A stretch of DNA of 64,000 nucleotides from Rhabditoides inermis (lineage: Eukaryota > Nematoda > Chromadorea > Rhabditida > Rhabditidae). Made by a program: the position numbers and the translations under genes. Shown in pieces: positions 1 to 14,654 of the stretch (the stretch's first letter is position 1; every line of letters begins with the position of its first letter). The DNA lies in the NCBI GenBank assembly GCA_963966185.1, contig CAWZYM010000329.1:124001-188000 (forward strand), written 5' to 3'. Below the pieces are notes generated by a model. That model ran no database searches and was not told the origin of the DNA. It saw only the letters and a list, made by a program, of their open reading frames with translations.

Positions 1-3000
1 GCTGCGAATACCACAATCCACAAACATCTACGAGTTGCAACGTCAGCCACGAACAGCTACGAGCCGGCACGAACAGCTGTCAGCCGCGAGAGCCACAATC
101 AACGAACATCTACGAGTTTCAACTTCAGCCGCAAACAGCTACGAGTCGCCACGAACATTTATCAGCCACGAAAACCACAATCCACGAACATCTACGAGTT
201 GCAACGTCAGCCACGAACAGCTACGAGCCGCCACGAACATCTATCAGCTGCGAATACCACAATCCACGAACATCTACGAGTTGTAACGTCAGCCACGAAC
301 AGCTACGAGCCGCCACGAACATCTATCAGCCACAAAAACCACAATCCACGAACATCTACTAGTTGTAACGTCAGCCACGAACAGCTACGAGCCGCCACGA
401 AGAAGTCAGCCGCGAGAGCCACAGTCCACGAGCATCTACGAGTTGCAACGTTAGCCACGAACAGCTACGAGCCGCCACGAACATCTATTAGCTGCGAATA
501 CCACAATCCACGAAGATTTACGAGTTGCATTGTCAGCCACGAACAGCTACGAGCCGGCACGAACAGCTGTCAGCCGCGAGAGCCACAATCAACGAACATC
601 TACGAGTTTCAACTTCAGCCACAAACAGCTACGAGTCGCCACGAACATCTATCAGCCACGAAAACCACAATCCACGAACATCTACGAGTTGTAACTTCAG
701 CCACAAACAGCTACGAGCCGCCACGAACAGCTGTCAGCTACAAGCAGCCACGAACAGCTACGAGCCGCCACAAACATCTATCAGCCACGAAAACCACAAT
801 CCACGAACATCTACGAGTTGCAACGTCAGCCACGAACAGCTACGAGCCGCCACGAAGAAGTCAGCCGCGAGAGCCACAATCCACGAGCATCTACGAGTGG
901 CAACGTCAGCCACGAACAGCTACGAGCCGCCACGAACATCTATTAGCTGCGAATACCACAATCCACGAAGATCTACGAATTGCATTGTCAGCCACGCACA
1001 GCTACGAGCCGGCACGAACAGCTGTCAGCCGCGAGAGCCACAATCAACGAACATCTACGAGTTGCAACTTCAGCCACAAACAGCTACGAGTCGCCACGAA
1101 CATCTATCAGCCACGAAAACCACAATCCACGAACATCTACGAGTTGTAACTTCAGCCACAAACAGCTACGAGCCGCCACGAACAGCTGTCAGCTACAAGC
1201 AGCCACGAACAGCTACGAGCCGCCACGAACATCTATTAGCTGCGAATACCACAATCCACGAAGATCTACGAATTGCATTGTCAGCCACGCACAGCTACGA
1301 GCCGGCACGAACAGCTGTCAGCCGCGAGAGCCACAATCAACGAACATCTACGAGTTGCAACTTCAGCCACAAACAGCTACGAGTCGCCACGAACATCTAT
1401 CAGCCACGAAAACCACAATCCACGAACATCTACGAGTTGCAACGTCAGCCACGAACAGCTACGAGCCGCCACGTACAACTGTCAGCCGCGAGAGCCACAA
1501 TCCACGAACATCTACGAGTTGCAACGTCAGCCACGAACAGCTACGAGCCGCCACGAACATCTATCAGCTGCGAAAACCACAATCCACGAACATCTACGAG
1601 TTGCAACGTCAGCCACGAACAGCTACGTGCCGCCACGAACATCTATCAGCTGCGAAAACCACAATCCACGAACATCTACGAGTTGCAACGTCAGCCACGA
1701 ACAGCTACGAGCCGCCACGAACATCTATCAGCTGCGAATACCACAATCCACGAACATCTACGAGTTGTAACGTCAGCCACGAACAGCTACGAGCCGCCAC
1801 GAACATCTATCAGCCACGAAAACCACAATCCACGAACATCTACTAGTTGTAACGTCAGCCACAAACAGCTACGATCCGCCACGAACATCTATCAGCCACG
1901 AAAACCACAATCCACGAACATCTACTAGTTGTAACGTCAGCCACGAACAGCTACGAGCCGCCACGAAGAAGTCAGCCGCGAGAGTCACAGTCCACGAGCA
2001 TCTACGAGTTGCAACGTCAGCCACGAACAGCTACGACCCGTCACGAACAGCTGCGAAAACAACAATACACGAACATCTACGAGTTGCAACGTCAGCCACG
2101 AACAGCTACGTGCCGCCACGAACATCTATCAGCTGCGAAAACCACAATCCACGAGCATCTACGAGTTGCAACGTTAGCCACGAACAGCTACGAGCCGCCA
2201 CGAACATCTATTAGCTGCGAATACCACAATCCACGAAGATCTACGAGTTGCATTGTCAGCCACGAACAGCTACGAGCCGGCACGAACAGCTGTCAGCCGC
2301 GAGAGCCACAATCAACGAACATCTACGAGTTTCAACTTCAGCCACAAACAGCTACGAGTCGCCACGAACATCTATCAGCCACGAAAACCACAATCCACGA
2401 ACATCTACGAGTTGTAACTTCAGCCACAAACAGCTACGAGCCGCCACGAACAGCTGTCAGCTACAAGCAGCCACGAACAGCTACGAGCCGCCACAAACAT
2501 CTATCAGCCACGAAAACCACAATCCACGAACATCTACGAGTTGCAACGTCAGCCACGAACAGCTACGAGCCGCCACGAAGAAGTCAACCGCGAGAGCCAC
2601 AATCCACGAGCATCTACGAGTTGCAACGTCAGCCACGAACAGCTACGAGCCGCCACGAACATCTATCAGCCACGAAAACCACAATCCACGAACATCTACG
2701 AGTTGTAACTTCAGCCACAAACAGCTACGAGCCGCCACGAACAGCTGTCAGCTACAAGCAGCCACGAACAGCTACGAGCCGCCACAAACATCTATCAGCC
2801 ACGAAAACCACAATCCACGAACATCTACGAGTTGCAACGTCAGCCACGAACAGCTACGAGCCGCCACAAAGAAGTCAGCCGCGAGAGCCACAATTCACGA
2901 GCATCTACGAGTTGCAACGTCAGCCACGAACAGCTACGAGCCGCCACGGACAGCTGTCAGCCGCGAGAGCCACAATCCACGAACATCTACGAGTTTCAAC

Positions 3001-6000
3001 TTCAGCCACAAACAGCTACGAGTCGCCACGAACATATATCAGCCACGAAAACCACAATCCACGAGCATCTACGAGTTGCAACGTCAGCTACGAACAGCTA
3101 CGAGCCGCCACGTACAACTGTCAGCCGCGAGAGCCACAATCCACGAACATCTACGAGTTGCAACGTCAGCCACGAACAGCTACGAGCCGCCACGAACAAC
3201 TATCAGCTGCGAAAACCACAATCCACGAACATCTACGAGTTGCAACGTCAGCCACGAACAGCTACGAGCCGCCACGAACATCTATGAGCTGCGAAAACCA
3301 CAATCCACGAACATCTACGAGTTGCAACGTCAGCCACGAACAGCTACGAGCCGCCACGAACATCTATCAGCTGCGAATACCACAATCCACGAACATCTAC
3401 GAGTTGTAACGTCAGCCACGAACAGCTACGAGCCGCCACGAACATCTATCAGCCACGAAAACCACAATCCACGAACATCTACTAGTTGTAACGTCAGCCA
3501 CGAACAGCTACGAGCCGCCACGAAGAAGTCAGCCGCGAGAGCCACAGTCCACGAGCATCTACGAGTTGCAACGTTAGCCACGAACAGCTACGAGCCGCCA
3601 CGAACATCTATTAGCTGCGAATACCACAATCCACGAAGATTTACGAGTTGCATTGTCAGCCACGAACAGCTACGAGCCGGCACGAACAGCTGTCAGCCGC
3701 GAGAGCCACAATCAACGAACATCTACGAGTTTCAACTTCAGCCACAAACAGCTACGAGTCGCCACGAACATCTATCAGCCACGAAAACCACAATCCACGA
3801 ACATCTACGAGTTGTAACTTCAGCCACAAACAGCTACGAGCCGCCACGAACAGCTGTCAGCTACAAGCAGCCACGAACAGCTACGAGCCGCCACAAACAT
3901 CTATCAGCCACGAAAACCACAATCCACGAACATCTACGAGTTGCAACGTCAGCCACGAACAGCTACGAGCCGCCACGAAGAAGTCAGCCGCGAGAGCCAC
4001 AATCCACGAGCATCTACGAGTGGCAACGTCAGCCACGAACAGCTACGAGCCGCCACGAACATCTATTAGCTGCGAATACCACAATCCACGAAGATCTACG
4101 AATTGCATTGTCAGCCACGCACAGCTACGAGCCGGCACGAACAGCTGTCAGCCGCGAGAGCCACAATCAACGAACATCTACGAGTTTCAACTTCAGCCAC
4201 AAACAGCTACGAGTCGCCACGAACATCTATCAGCCACGAAAACCACAATCCACGAACATCTACGAGTTGTAACTTCAGCCACAAACAGCTACGAGCCGCC
4301 ACGAACAGCTGTCAGCTACAAGCAGCCACGAACAGCTACGAGCCGCCACAAACATCTATCAGCCACGAAAACCACAATCCACAAACAGCTACGAGCCGCC
4401 ACGAACAGCTGTCAGCTACAAGCAGCCACGAACAGCTACGAGCCGCCACAAACATCTATCAGCCACGAAAACCACAATCCACGAACATCTACGAGTTGCA
4501 ACGTCAGCCACGAACAGCTACGAGCCGCCACGAAGAAGTCAGCCGCGAGATCCACAGTCCACGAGCATCTACGAGTTGCAACGTCAGCCACGAACAGCTA
4601 CGACCCGTCACGAACAGCTGCGAAAACAACAATACACGAACATCTACGAGTTGCAACGTCAGCCACAAACAGCTACGAGTCGCCACGAACCACTATCAGC
4701 AACGAAAACCACAACCCACTAACATCTACGAGTCGCAACTTCAGCCACAAACAGCTACGATCCGCCACGAACATCTATCAGCTGCGAAAACCACAATCCA
4801 CGAACATCTACGAGTTGCAACGTCAGCCACGAACAGCTACGAGCCGCCACGAATATCTATTAGCTGCGAATACCACAATCCACAAACATCTACGAGTTGC
4901 AACGTCAGCCACGAACAGCTACGAGCCGGCACGAACAGCTGTCAGCCGCGAGAGCCACAATCAACGAACATCTACGAGTTTCAACTTCAGCCGCAAACAG
5001 CTACGAGTCGCCACGAACATTTATCAGCCACGAAAACCACAATCCACGAACATCTACGAGTTGCAACGTCAGCCACGAACAGCTACGAGCCGCCACGAAC
5101 ATCTATCAGCTGCGAATACCACAATCCACGAACATCTACGAGTTGTAACGTCAGCCACGAACAGCTACGAGCCGCCACGAACATCTATCAGCCACAAAAA
5201 CCACAATCCACGAACATCTACTAGTTGTAACGTCAGCCACGAACAGCTACGAGCCGCCACGAAGAAGTCAGCCGCGAGAGCCACAGTCCACGAGCATCTA
5301 CGAGTTGCAACGTTAGCCACGAACAGCTACGAGCCGCCACGAACATCTATTAGCTGCGAATACCACAATCCACGAAGATTTACGAGTTGCATTGTCAGCC
5401 ACGAACAGCTACGAGCCGGCACGAACAGCTGTCAGCCGCGAGAGCCACAATCAACGAACATCTACGAGTTTCAACTTCAGCCACAAACAGCTACGAGTCG
5501 CCACGAACATCTATCAGCCACGAAAACCACAATCCACGAACATCTACGAGTTGTAACTTCAGCCACAAACAGCTACGAGCCGCCACGAACAGCTGTCAGC
5601 TACAAGCAGCCACGAACAGCTACGAGCCGCCACAAACATCTATCAGCCACGAAAACCACAATCCACGAACATCTACGAGTTGCAACGTCAGCCACGAACA
5701 GCTACGAGCCGCCACGAAGAAGTCAGCCGCGAGAGCCACAATCCACGAGCATCTACGAGTGGCAACGTCAGCCACGAACAGCTACGAGCCGCCACGAACA
5801 TCTATTAGCTGCGAATACCACAATCCACGAAGATCTACGAATTGCATTGTCAGCCACGCACAGCTACGAGCCGGCACGAACAGCTGTCAGCCGCGAGAGC
5901 CACAATCAACGAACATCTACGAGTTTCAACTTCAGCCACAAACAGCTACGAGTCGCCACGAACATCTATCAGCCACGAAAACCACAATCCACGAACATCT

Positions 6001-9000
6001 ACGAGTTGTAACTTCAGCCACAAACAGCTACGAGCCGCCACGAACAGCTGTCAGCTACAAGCAGCCACGAACAGCTACGAGCCGCCACAAACATCTATCA
6101 GCCACGAAAACCACAATCCACAAACATCTACGAGTTGTAACGTCAGCCACGAACAGCTACGAGTTTCAACTTCAGCCACAAACAGCTACGAGCCGCCACG
6201 AACATCTATCTTCCGCGAAAACCACAATCCACGAACTTCTACGAGTTGTAACGTCAGCCACGAACAGCTACGAGCCGCCACGAACATCTATCAGCTGCGA
6301 AAACCACATCCCACAAACATCTACGAGTTGTAACGTCAGCCACGAACAGCTACGAGCCGCCACGAACTTCTATGAGCTGCGAAAACCACAATCCACGAAC
6401 ATCTACGAGTTGCAACGTCAGCCACGAACAGCTACGAGCCGCTACGAAGAAGTCAGCCGCGAGAGTCACAATCCACGAACATCTAAGAGTTGCAACGTCA
6501 GCCACGAACAGCTACGAGCCGCCACGAACAACTGTCAGCCGCGAGAGCCACAATCCACGAACATCTACGAGTTTCAACTCCAGCCACAAACAGCTACGAG
6601 TCGCCACGAACATATATCAGCCACGAAAACCACAATCCACGAGCATCTACGAGTTGCAACGTCAGCTACGAACAGCTACGAGCCGCCACGTACAACTGTC
6701 AGCCGCGAGAGCCACAATCCACGAACATCTACGAGTTGCAACGTCAGCCACGAACAGCTACGAGCCGCCACGAACATCTATCAGCTGCGAAAACCACAAT
6801 CCACGAACATCTACGAGTTGCAACGTCAGCCACGAACAGCTACGTGCCGCCACGAACATCTATCAGCTGCGAAAACCACAATCCACGAACATCTACGAGT
6901 TGCAACGTCAGCCACGAACAGCTACGAGCCGCCACGAACATCTATCAGCTGCGAATACCACAATCCACGAACATCTACGAGTTGTAACGTCAGCCACGAA
7001 CAGCTACGAGCCGCCACGAACATCTATCAGCCACGAAAACCACAATCCACGAACATCTACTAGTTGTAACGTCAGCCACAAACAGCTACGATCCGCCACG
7101 AACATCTATCAGCCACGAAAACCACAATCCACGAACATCTACTAGTTGTAACGTCAGCCACGAACAGCTACGAGCCGCCACGAAGAAGTCAGCCGCGAGA
7201 GCCACAGTCCACGAGCATCTACGAGTTGCAACGTCAGCCACGAACAGCTACGACCCGTCACGAACAGCTGCGAAAACAACAATACACGAACATCTACGAG
7301 TTGCAACGTCAGCCACGAACAGCTACGAGTCGCCACGAACCACTATCAGCAACGAAAACCACAACCCACTAACATCTACGAGTCGCAACTTCAGCCACAA
7401 ACAGCTACGATCCGCCACGAACATCTATCAGCTGCGAAAACCACAATCCACGAACATCTACGAGTTGCAACGTCAGCCACGAACAGCTACGAGCCGCCAC
7501 GAACATCTATTAGCTGCGAATACCACAATCCACAAACATCTACGAGTTGCAACGTCAGCCACGAACAGCTACGAGCCGGCACGAACAGCTGTCAGCCGCG
7601 AGAGCCACAATCAACGAACATCTACGAGTTTCAACTTCAGCCGCAAACAGCTACGAGTCGCCACGAACATCTATCAGCCACGAAAACCACAATCCACGAA
7701 CATCTACGAGTTGCAACGTCAGCCACGAACAGCTACGAGCCGCCACGAACATCTATCAGCTGCGAATACCACAATCCACGAACATCTACGAGTTGTAACG
7801 TCAGCCACGAACAGCTACGAGCCGCCACGAACATCTATCAGCCACGAAAACCACAATCCACGAACATCTACGAGTTGTAACGTCAGCCACGAACAGCTAC
7901 GAGCCGCCACGAACATCTATCAGCCACGAAAACCACAATTCACGAAGATCTACGAGTTGCATTGTCAGCCACGAACAGCTACGAGCCGGCACGAACAGCT
8001 GTCAGCCGCGAGAGCCACAATCAACGAACATCTACGAGTTTCAACTTCAGCCACAAACAGCTACGAGTCGCCACGAACATCTATCAGCCACGAAAACCAC
8101 AATCCACGAACATCTACGAGTTGTAACTTCAGCCACAAACAGCTACGAGCCGCCACGAACAGCTGTCAGCTACAAGCAGCCACGAACAGCTACGAGCCGC
8201 CACAAACATCTATCAGCCACGAAAACCACAATCCACGAACATCTACGAGTTGCAACGTCAGCCACGAACAGCTACGAGCCGCCACGAAGAAGTCAGCCGC
8301 GAGAGCCACAGTCCACGAGCATCTACGAGTTGCAACGTCAGCCACGAACAGCTACGACCCGTCACGAACAGCTGCGAAAACAACAATACACGAACATCTA
8401 CGAGTTGCAACGTCAGCCACAAACAGCTACGAGTCGCCACGAACCACTATCAGCAACGAAAACCACAACCCACTAACATCTACGAGTCGCAACTTCAGCC
8501 ACAAACAGCTACGATCCGCCACGAACATCTATCAGCTGCGAAAACCACAATCCACGAACATCTACGAGTTGCAACGTCAGCCACGAACAGCTACGAGCCG
8601 CCACGAATATCTATTAGCTGCGAATACCACAATCCACAAACATCTACGAGTTGCAACGTCAGCCACGAACAGCTACGAGCCGGCACGAACAGCTGTCAGC
8701 CGCGAGAGCCACAATCAACGAACATCTACGAGTTTCAACTTCAGCCGCAAACAGCTACGAGTCGCCACGAACATCTATCAGCCACGAAAACCACAATCCA
8801 CGAACATCTACGAGTTGCAACGTCAGCCACGAACAGCTACGAGCCGCCACGAACATCTATCAGCTGCGAATACCACAATCCACGAACATCTACGAGTTGT
8901 AACGTCAGCCACGAACAGCTACGAGCCGCCACGAACATCTATCAGCCACGAAAACCACAATCCACGAACATCTACGAGTTGTAACGTCAGCCACGAACAG

Positions 9001-12000
9001 CTACGAGCCGCCACGAACATCTATCAGCCACGAAAACCACAATCCACGAAGACCTACGAGTTGCATTGTCAGCCACGAACAGTTACGAGCCGGCACGAAC
9101 AGCTGTCAGCCGCGAGAGCCACAATCAACGAACATCTACGAGTTTCAACTTCAGCCACAAACAGCTACGAGTCGCCACGAACATCTATCAGCCACGAAAA
9201 CCACAATCCACGAACATCTACGAGTTGTAACTTCAGCCACAAACAGCTACGAGCCGCCACGAACAGCTGTCAGCTACAAGCAGCCACGAACAGCTACGAG
9301 CCGCCACAAACATCTATCAGCCACGAAAACCACAATCCACGAACATCTACGAGTTGCAACGTCAGCCACGAACAGCTACGAGCCGCCACGAAGAAGTCAG
9401 CCGCGAGAGCCACAATCCACAAAGATCTACGAGTTGCATTGTCAGCCACGAACAGCTACGAGCCGGCACGAACAGCTGTCAGCCGCGAGAGCCACAATCA
9501 ACGAACATCTACGAGTTTCAACTTCAGCCACAAACAGCTACGAGTCGCCACGAACATCTATCAGCCACGAAAACCACAATCCACGAACATCTACGAGTTG
9601 TAACTTCAGCCACAAACAGCTACGAGCCGCCACGAACAGCTGTCAGCTACAAGCAGCCACGAACAGCTACGAGCCGCCACAAACATCTATCAGCCACGAA
9701 AACCACAATCCACGAACATCTACGAGTTGCAACGTCAGCCACGAACAGATACGAGCCGCCACGAAGAAGTCAGCCGCGAGAGCCACAATCCACGAGCATC
9801 TACGAGTTGCAACGTCAGCCACGAACAGCTACGAGCCGCCACGAACAGCTGTCAGCCGCGAGAGCCACAATCCACGAACATCTACGAGTTTCAACTCCAG
9901 CCACAAACAACTACGAGTCGCCACGAACATATATCAGCCACGAAAACCACAATCCACGAGCATCTACGAGTTGCAACGTCAGCTACGAACAGCTACGAGC
10001 CGCCACGTACAACTGTCAGCCGCGAGAGCCACAATCCACGAACATCTACGAGTTGCAACGTCAGCCACGAACAGCTACGAGCCGCCACGAACATCTATCA
10101 GCTGCGAAAACCACAATCCACGAACATCTACGAGTTGCAACGTCAGCCACGAACAGCTACGAGCCGCCACAAACATCTATCAGCTGCGAAAACCACAATC
10201 CACGAACATCTACGAGTTGCAACGTCAGCCACGAACAGCTACGAGCCGCCACGAACATCTATCAGCTGCGAATACCACAATCCACGAACATCTACGAGTT
10301 GTAACGTCAGCCACGAACAGCTACGAGCCGCCACGAACATCTATCAGCCACGAAAACCACAATCCACGAACATCTACTAGTTGTAACGTCAGCCACGAAC
10401 AGCTACGAGCCGCCACGAAGAAGTCAGCCGCGAGAGCCACAGTCCACGAGCATCTACGAGTTGCAACGTTAGCCACGAACAGCTACGAGCCGCCACGAAC
10501 ATCTATTAGCTGCGAATACCACAATCCACGAAGATCTACGAGTTGCATTGTCAGCCACGAACAGCTACGAGCCGGCACGAACAGCTGTCAGCCGCGAGAG
10601 CCACAATCAACGAACATCTACGAGTTTCAACTTCAGCCACAAACAGCTACGAGTCGCCACGAACATCTATCAGCCACGAAAACCACAATCCACGAACATC
10701 TACGAGTTGTAACTTCAGCCACAAACAGCTACGAGCCGCCACGAACAGCTGTCAGCTACAAGCAGCCACGAACAGCTACGAGCCGCCACAAACATCTATC
10801 AGCCACGAAAACCACAATCCACGAACATCTTCGAGTTGCAACGTCAGCCACGAACAGCTACGAGCCGCCACGAAGAAGTCAGCCGCGAGAGCCACAATCC
10901 ACGAGCATCTACGAGTTGCAACGTCAGCCACGAACAGCTACGAGCCGCCACGAACATCTATCAGCCACGAAAACCACAATCCACGAACATCTACGAGTTG
11001 TAACTTCAGCCACAAACAGCTACGAGCCGCCACGAACAGCTGTCAGCTACAAGCAGCCACGAACAGCTACGAGCCGCCACAAACATCTATCAGCCACGAA
11101 AACCACAATCCACGAACATCTACGAGTTGCAACGTCAGCCACGAACAGCTACGAGCCGCCACAAAGAAGTCAGCCGCGAGAGCCACAATTCACGAGCATC
11201 TACGAGTTGCAACGTCAGCCACGAACAGCTACGAGCCGCCACGGACAGCTGTCAGCCGCGAGAGCCACAATCCACGAACATCTACGAGTTTCAACTTCAG
11301 CCACAAACAGCTACGAGTCGCCACGAACATATATCAGCCACGAAAACCACAATCCACGAGCATCTACGAGTTGCAACGTCAGCTACGAACAGCTACGAGC
11401 CGCCACGTACAACTGTCAGCCGCGAGAGCCACAATCCACGAACATCTACGAGTTGCAACGTCAGCCACGAACAGCTACGAGCCGCCACGAACAACTATCA
11501 GCTGCGAAAACCACAATCCACGAACATCTACGAGTTGCAACGTCAGCCACGAACAGCTACGAGCCGCCACGAACATCTATGAGCTGCGAAAACCACAATC
11601 CACGAACATCTACGAGTTGCAACGTCAGCCACGAACAGCTACGAGCCGCCACGAACATCTATCAGCTGCGAATACCACAATCCACGAACATCTACGAGTT
11701 GTAACGTCAGCCACGAACAGCTACGAGCCGCCACGAACATCTATCAGCCACGAAAACCACAATCCACGAACATCTACTAGTTGTAACGTCAGCCACGAAC
11801 AGCTACGAGCCGCCACGAAGAAGTCAGCCGCGAGAGCCACAGTCCACGAGCATCTACGAGTTGCAACGTTAGCCACGAACAGCTACGAGCCGCCACGAAC
11901 ATCTATTAGCTGCGAATACCACAATCCACGAAGATCTACGAGTTGCATTGTCAGCCACGAACAGCTACGAGCCGGCACGAACAGCTGTCAGCCGCGAGAG

Positions 12001-14259
12001 CCACAATCAACGAACATCTACGAGTTTCAACTTCAGCCACAAACAGCTACGAGTCGCCACGAACATCTATCAGCCACGAAAACCACAATCCACGAACATC
12101 TACGAGTTGTAACTTCAGCCACAAACAGCTACGAGCCGCCACGAACAGCTGTCAGCTACAAGCAGCCACGAACAGCTACGAGCCGCCACAAACATCTATC
12201 AGCCACGAAAACCACAATCCACGAACATCTACGAGTTGCAACGTCAGCCACGAACAGCTACGAGCCGCCACGAAGAAGTCAGCCGCGAGAGCCACAATCC
12301 ACGAGCATCTACGAGTGGCAACGTCAGCCACGAACAGCTACGAGCCGCCACGAACATCTATTAGCTGCGAATACCACAATCCACGAAGATCTACGAATTG
12401 CATTGTCAGCCACGCACAGCTACGAGCCGGCACGAACAGCTGTCAGCCGCGAGAGCCACAATCAACGAACATCTACGAGTTTCAACTTCAGCCACAAACA
12501 GCTACGAGTCGCCACGAACATCTATCAGCCACGAAAACCACAATCCACGAACATCTACGAGTTGTAACTTCAGCCACAAACAGCTACGAGCCGCCACGAA
12601 CAGCTGTCAGCTACAAGCAGCCACGAACAGCTACGAGCCGCCACAAACATCTATCAGCCACGAAAACCACAATCCACGAACATCTACGAGTTGTAACGTC
12701 AGCCACGAACAGCTACGAGTTTCAACTTCAGCCACAAACAGCTACGAGCCGCCACGAACATCTATCTTCCGCGAAAACCACAATCCACGAACTTCTACGA
12801 GTTGTAACGTCAGCCACGAACAGCTACGAGCCGCCACGAACATCTATCAGCTGCGAAAACCACATCCCACAAACATCTACGAGTTGTAACGTCAGCCACG
12901 AACAGCTACGAGCCGCCACGAACTTCTATGAGCTGCGAAAACCACAATCCACGAACATCTACGAGTTGCAACGTCAGCCACGAACAGCTACGAGCCGCCA
13001 CGAAGAAGTCAGCCGCGAGAGTCACAATCCACGAAGATCTAAGAGTTGCAACGTCAGCCACGAACAGCTACGAGCCGCCACGAACAACTGTCAGCCGCGA
13101 GAGCCACAATCCACGAACATCTACGAGTTGCAACGTCAGCCACGAACAGCTACGAACAGCTACGAACATCTATCAGCTGCGAAAACCACATCCCACGAAC
13201 ATCTACGAGTTGTAACGTCAGCCACGAACAGCTACGAGCCGCCACGAACATCTATCAGCTGTGAAAACCACAATCCACGAACATCTACGAGTTGCAACGT
13301 CAGCCACGAACAGCTACGAGCCGCCACGAACATCTATCAGCCGCGAAAACCACAATCCACGAACATCTACGAGTTGTAACGGCAGCCACGAACAGCTACG
13401 AGCCGCCACGAACCACTATCAGCCGCGAGAGCCACAATCCACAAACAGCTACGAGTTGCAACGTCAGCCACGAACAGCTACGAGCCGCCACAAACATCTA
13501 TCAGCCGCGAAAACCACAATCCACGAACATCTACGAGTTGTAACGTCAGCCACGAACAGCTACGAGCCGCCACGAACCACTATCAGCAACGAAAACCACA
13601 ACCCACGAACATCTACGAGTTGCAACTTCAGCCACAAACAGCTACGATCCGCCACGAACATCTATCAGCTGCGAAAACCACAATCCACGAACATCTACGA
13701 GTTGCAACGTCAGCCACGAACAGCTACGAGCCGCCACGAACATCTATCCGCTGCGAAAACCACAATCCACGATTATCTACGAGTTGCAACGTCAGCCACG
13801 AACAGCTACGAGTTGCAACGTCAGCCACGAACAGCTACGAGCCGCCATGAACAACTGTCAGCCGCGAGAGCCACAATCCACGAGCATCTACGAGTTGCAA
13901 CGTCAGCCACGAACAGCTACGAGCCGCCACGAACAACTGTCAGCCACGAGAGTCACAATCCACGAACATCTACGAGTTTCAACTTCAGCCACAAACAGCT
14001 ACGAGCCGCCACGAACATCTATCAGCCGCAAAAAACACAATCCACGAACATCCACGAGTTGTAACGTCAGCCACGAACAGCTACGAGCCGCCACGAACAT
14101 CTATCAGCTGCGAAAACCACATCCCACGAACATCTACGAGTTGTAACGTCAGCCACGAACAGCTACGAGCCGCCACAAACATCTATCAGCTGTGAAAACC
14201 ACAATCCACGAACATCTACGAGTTGCAACGTCAGCCACGAACAGCTACGAGTCGCCACG
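1..14259 (+). repeat. Satellite A array 1 (82-bp unit), truncated by the window start
   Basis: This is a continuous tandem array of an 82-bp unit, about 170 copies, entering from outside the window. Each unit carries three copies of a CGAACATCTA or CGAACAGCTA core, spaced about 29, 20 and 33 bp apart, so the unit itself looks built from older 20-30-bp subrepeats. Common variants are GTTGCAACG or GTTGTAACG after the first core, and GAAGAAGTCAGCC in place of the third core. Longer-period copies are nested in the array: a rare ACGGACAGCT variant at 2946 recurs at 11241 (8295 bp apart), and ACGAACATTT at 151 recurs at 5013 (4862 bp apart). Long plus-strand ORFs run through it only because the unit lacks stop codons in all three frames. 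I see no gene, intron signal or other unique sequence here. Confidence 0.97.
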
Positions 14260-14332
14260 AACCACTATCAGCAACGAAAACCACAACCCACGAACATTTC
14301 GTGGGTTGTGGTTTTCGTTGCTGATAGTGGTT
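14260..14332. repeat. Perfect 35-bp-arm palindrome closing A array 1
   Basis: The arms at 14260-14294 and 14298-14332 are exact reverse complements, separated by a 3-nt loop (CAT). The left arm is the last piece of the A array, a variant containing ACCACTATCAGCAACG. The right arm is an inverted copy of that piece, so U begins with reversed A sequence. As single strand or RNA it would form a very stable hairpin. The same structure closes all seven A arrays in the window. Confidence 0.97.
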
Positions 14333-14631
14333 GTGATCGTTTTGAGAGAGCAGGTTTGTGTTTATTGCTTAGTGTAGAAATAATAGTTTTATGCATGTGC
14401 TTTTGTTGAATTGAGATGAACCCAAACAGAGCTACTTTACGCTTGTACTTTTCAGAAGAGAATGAATGTCCTTTTGTTGAATTTCGAAGAAATTTTCTTC
14501 TTTTTTTAATTGTATTTTAAACAACAAAAATAACATCAACAAAACAACGCGCGTGAACGACGACGCAAATCACAAACAGTGAGCACATTATCGCATTATC
14601 GCGCTCTCCCGCACACATTCCGCATCACGAA

Positions 14632-14654
14632 CCAATAAGCGCGGGGGGCGGGGC
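14632..14654 (+). promoter_or_regulatory. CCAAT motif and GC box inside U (promoter-like, unproven)
   Basis: A CCAAT pentamer (14632-14636) stands 8 bp before GGGGCGGGGC (14645-14654), a match to the GC-box consensus. Two direct copies of CATTATCG lie just upstream (about 14585-14601). In an AT-rich context this is a conspicuous GC island. The equivalent site is kept in the other U copies, but the CCAAT becomes CCAAC in the copies starting at 49374 and 53022. Promoter activity is inference from motif matches only. Confidence 0.25.

Noticed and set aside
4504..4686. 60-codon minus-strand ORFs in satellite A (also at 7154 and 8258)
   Set aside because: They arise only where neighbouring unit variants remove the usual CTGATAG stops, and they look like the reverse strand of the repeat.
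3648..6011. 787-codon ORF, and many other plus-strand ORFs over satellite A, as a repetitive protein gene
   Set aside because: The ORFs overlap in all three frames, start and stop at random unit variants, and follow automatically from a stop-free 82-bp unit. No promoter, intron or domain is visible.
1..14259. CRISPR-like array
   Set aside because: The units abut without unique spacers, the period is 82 bp, and the context is a eukaryotic satellite with no cas genes.
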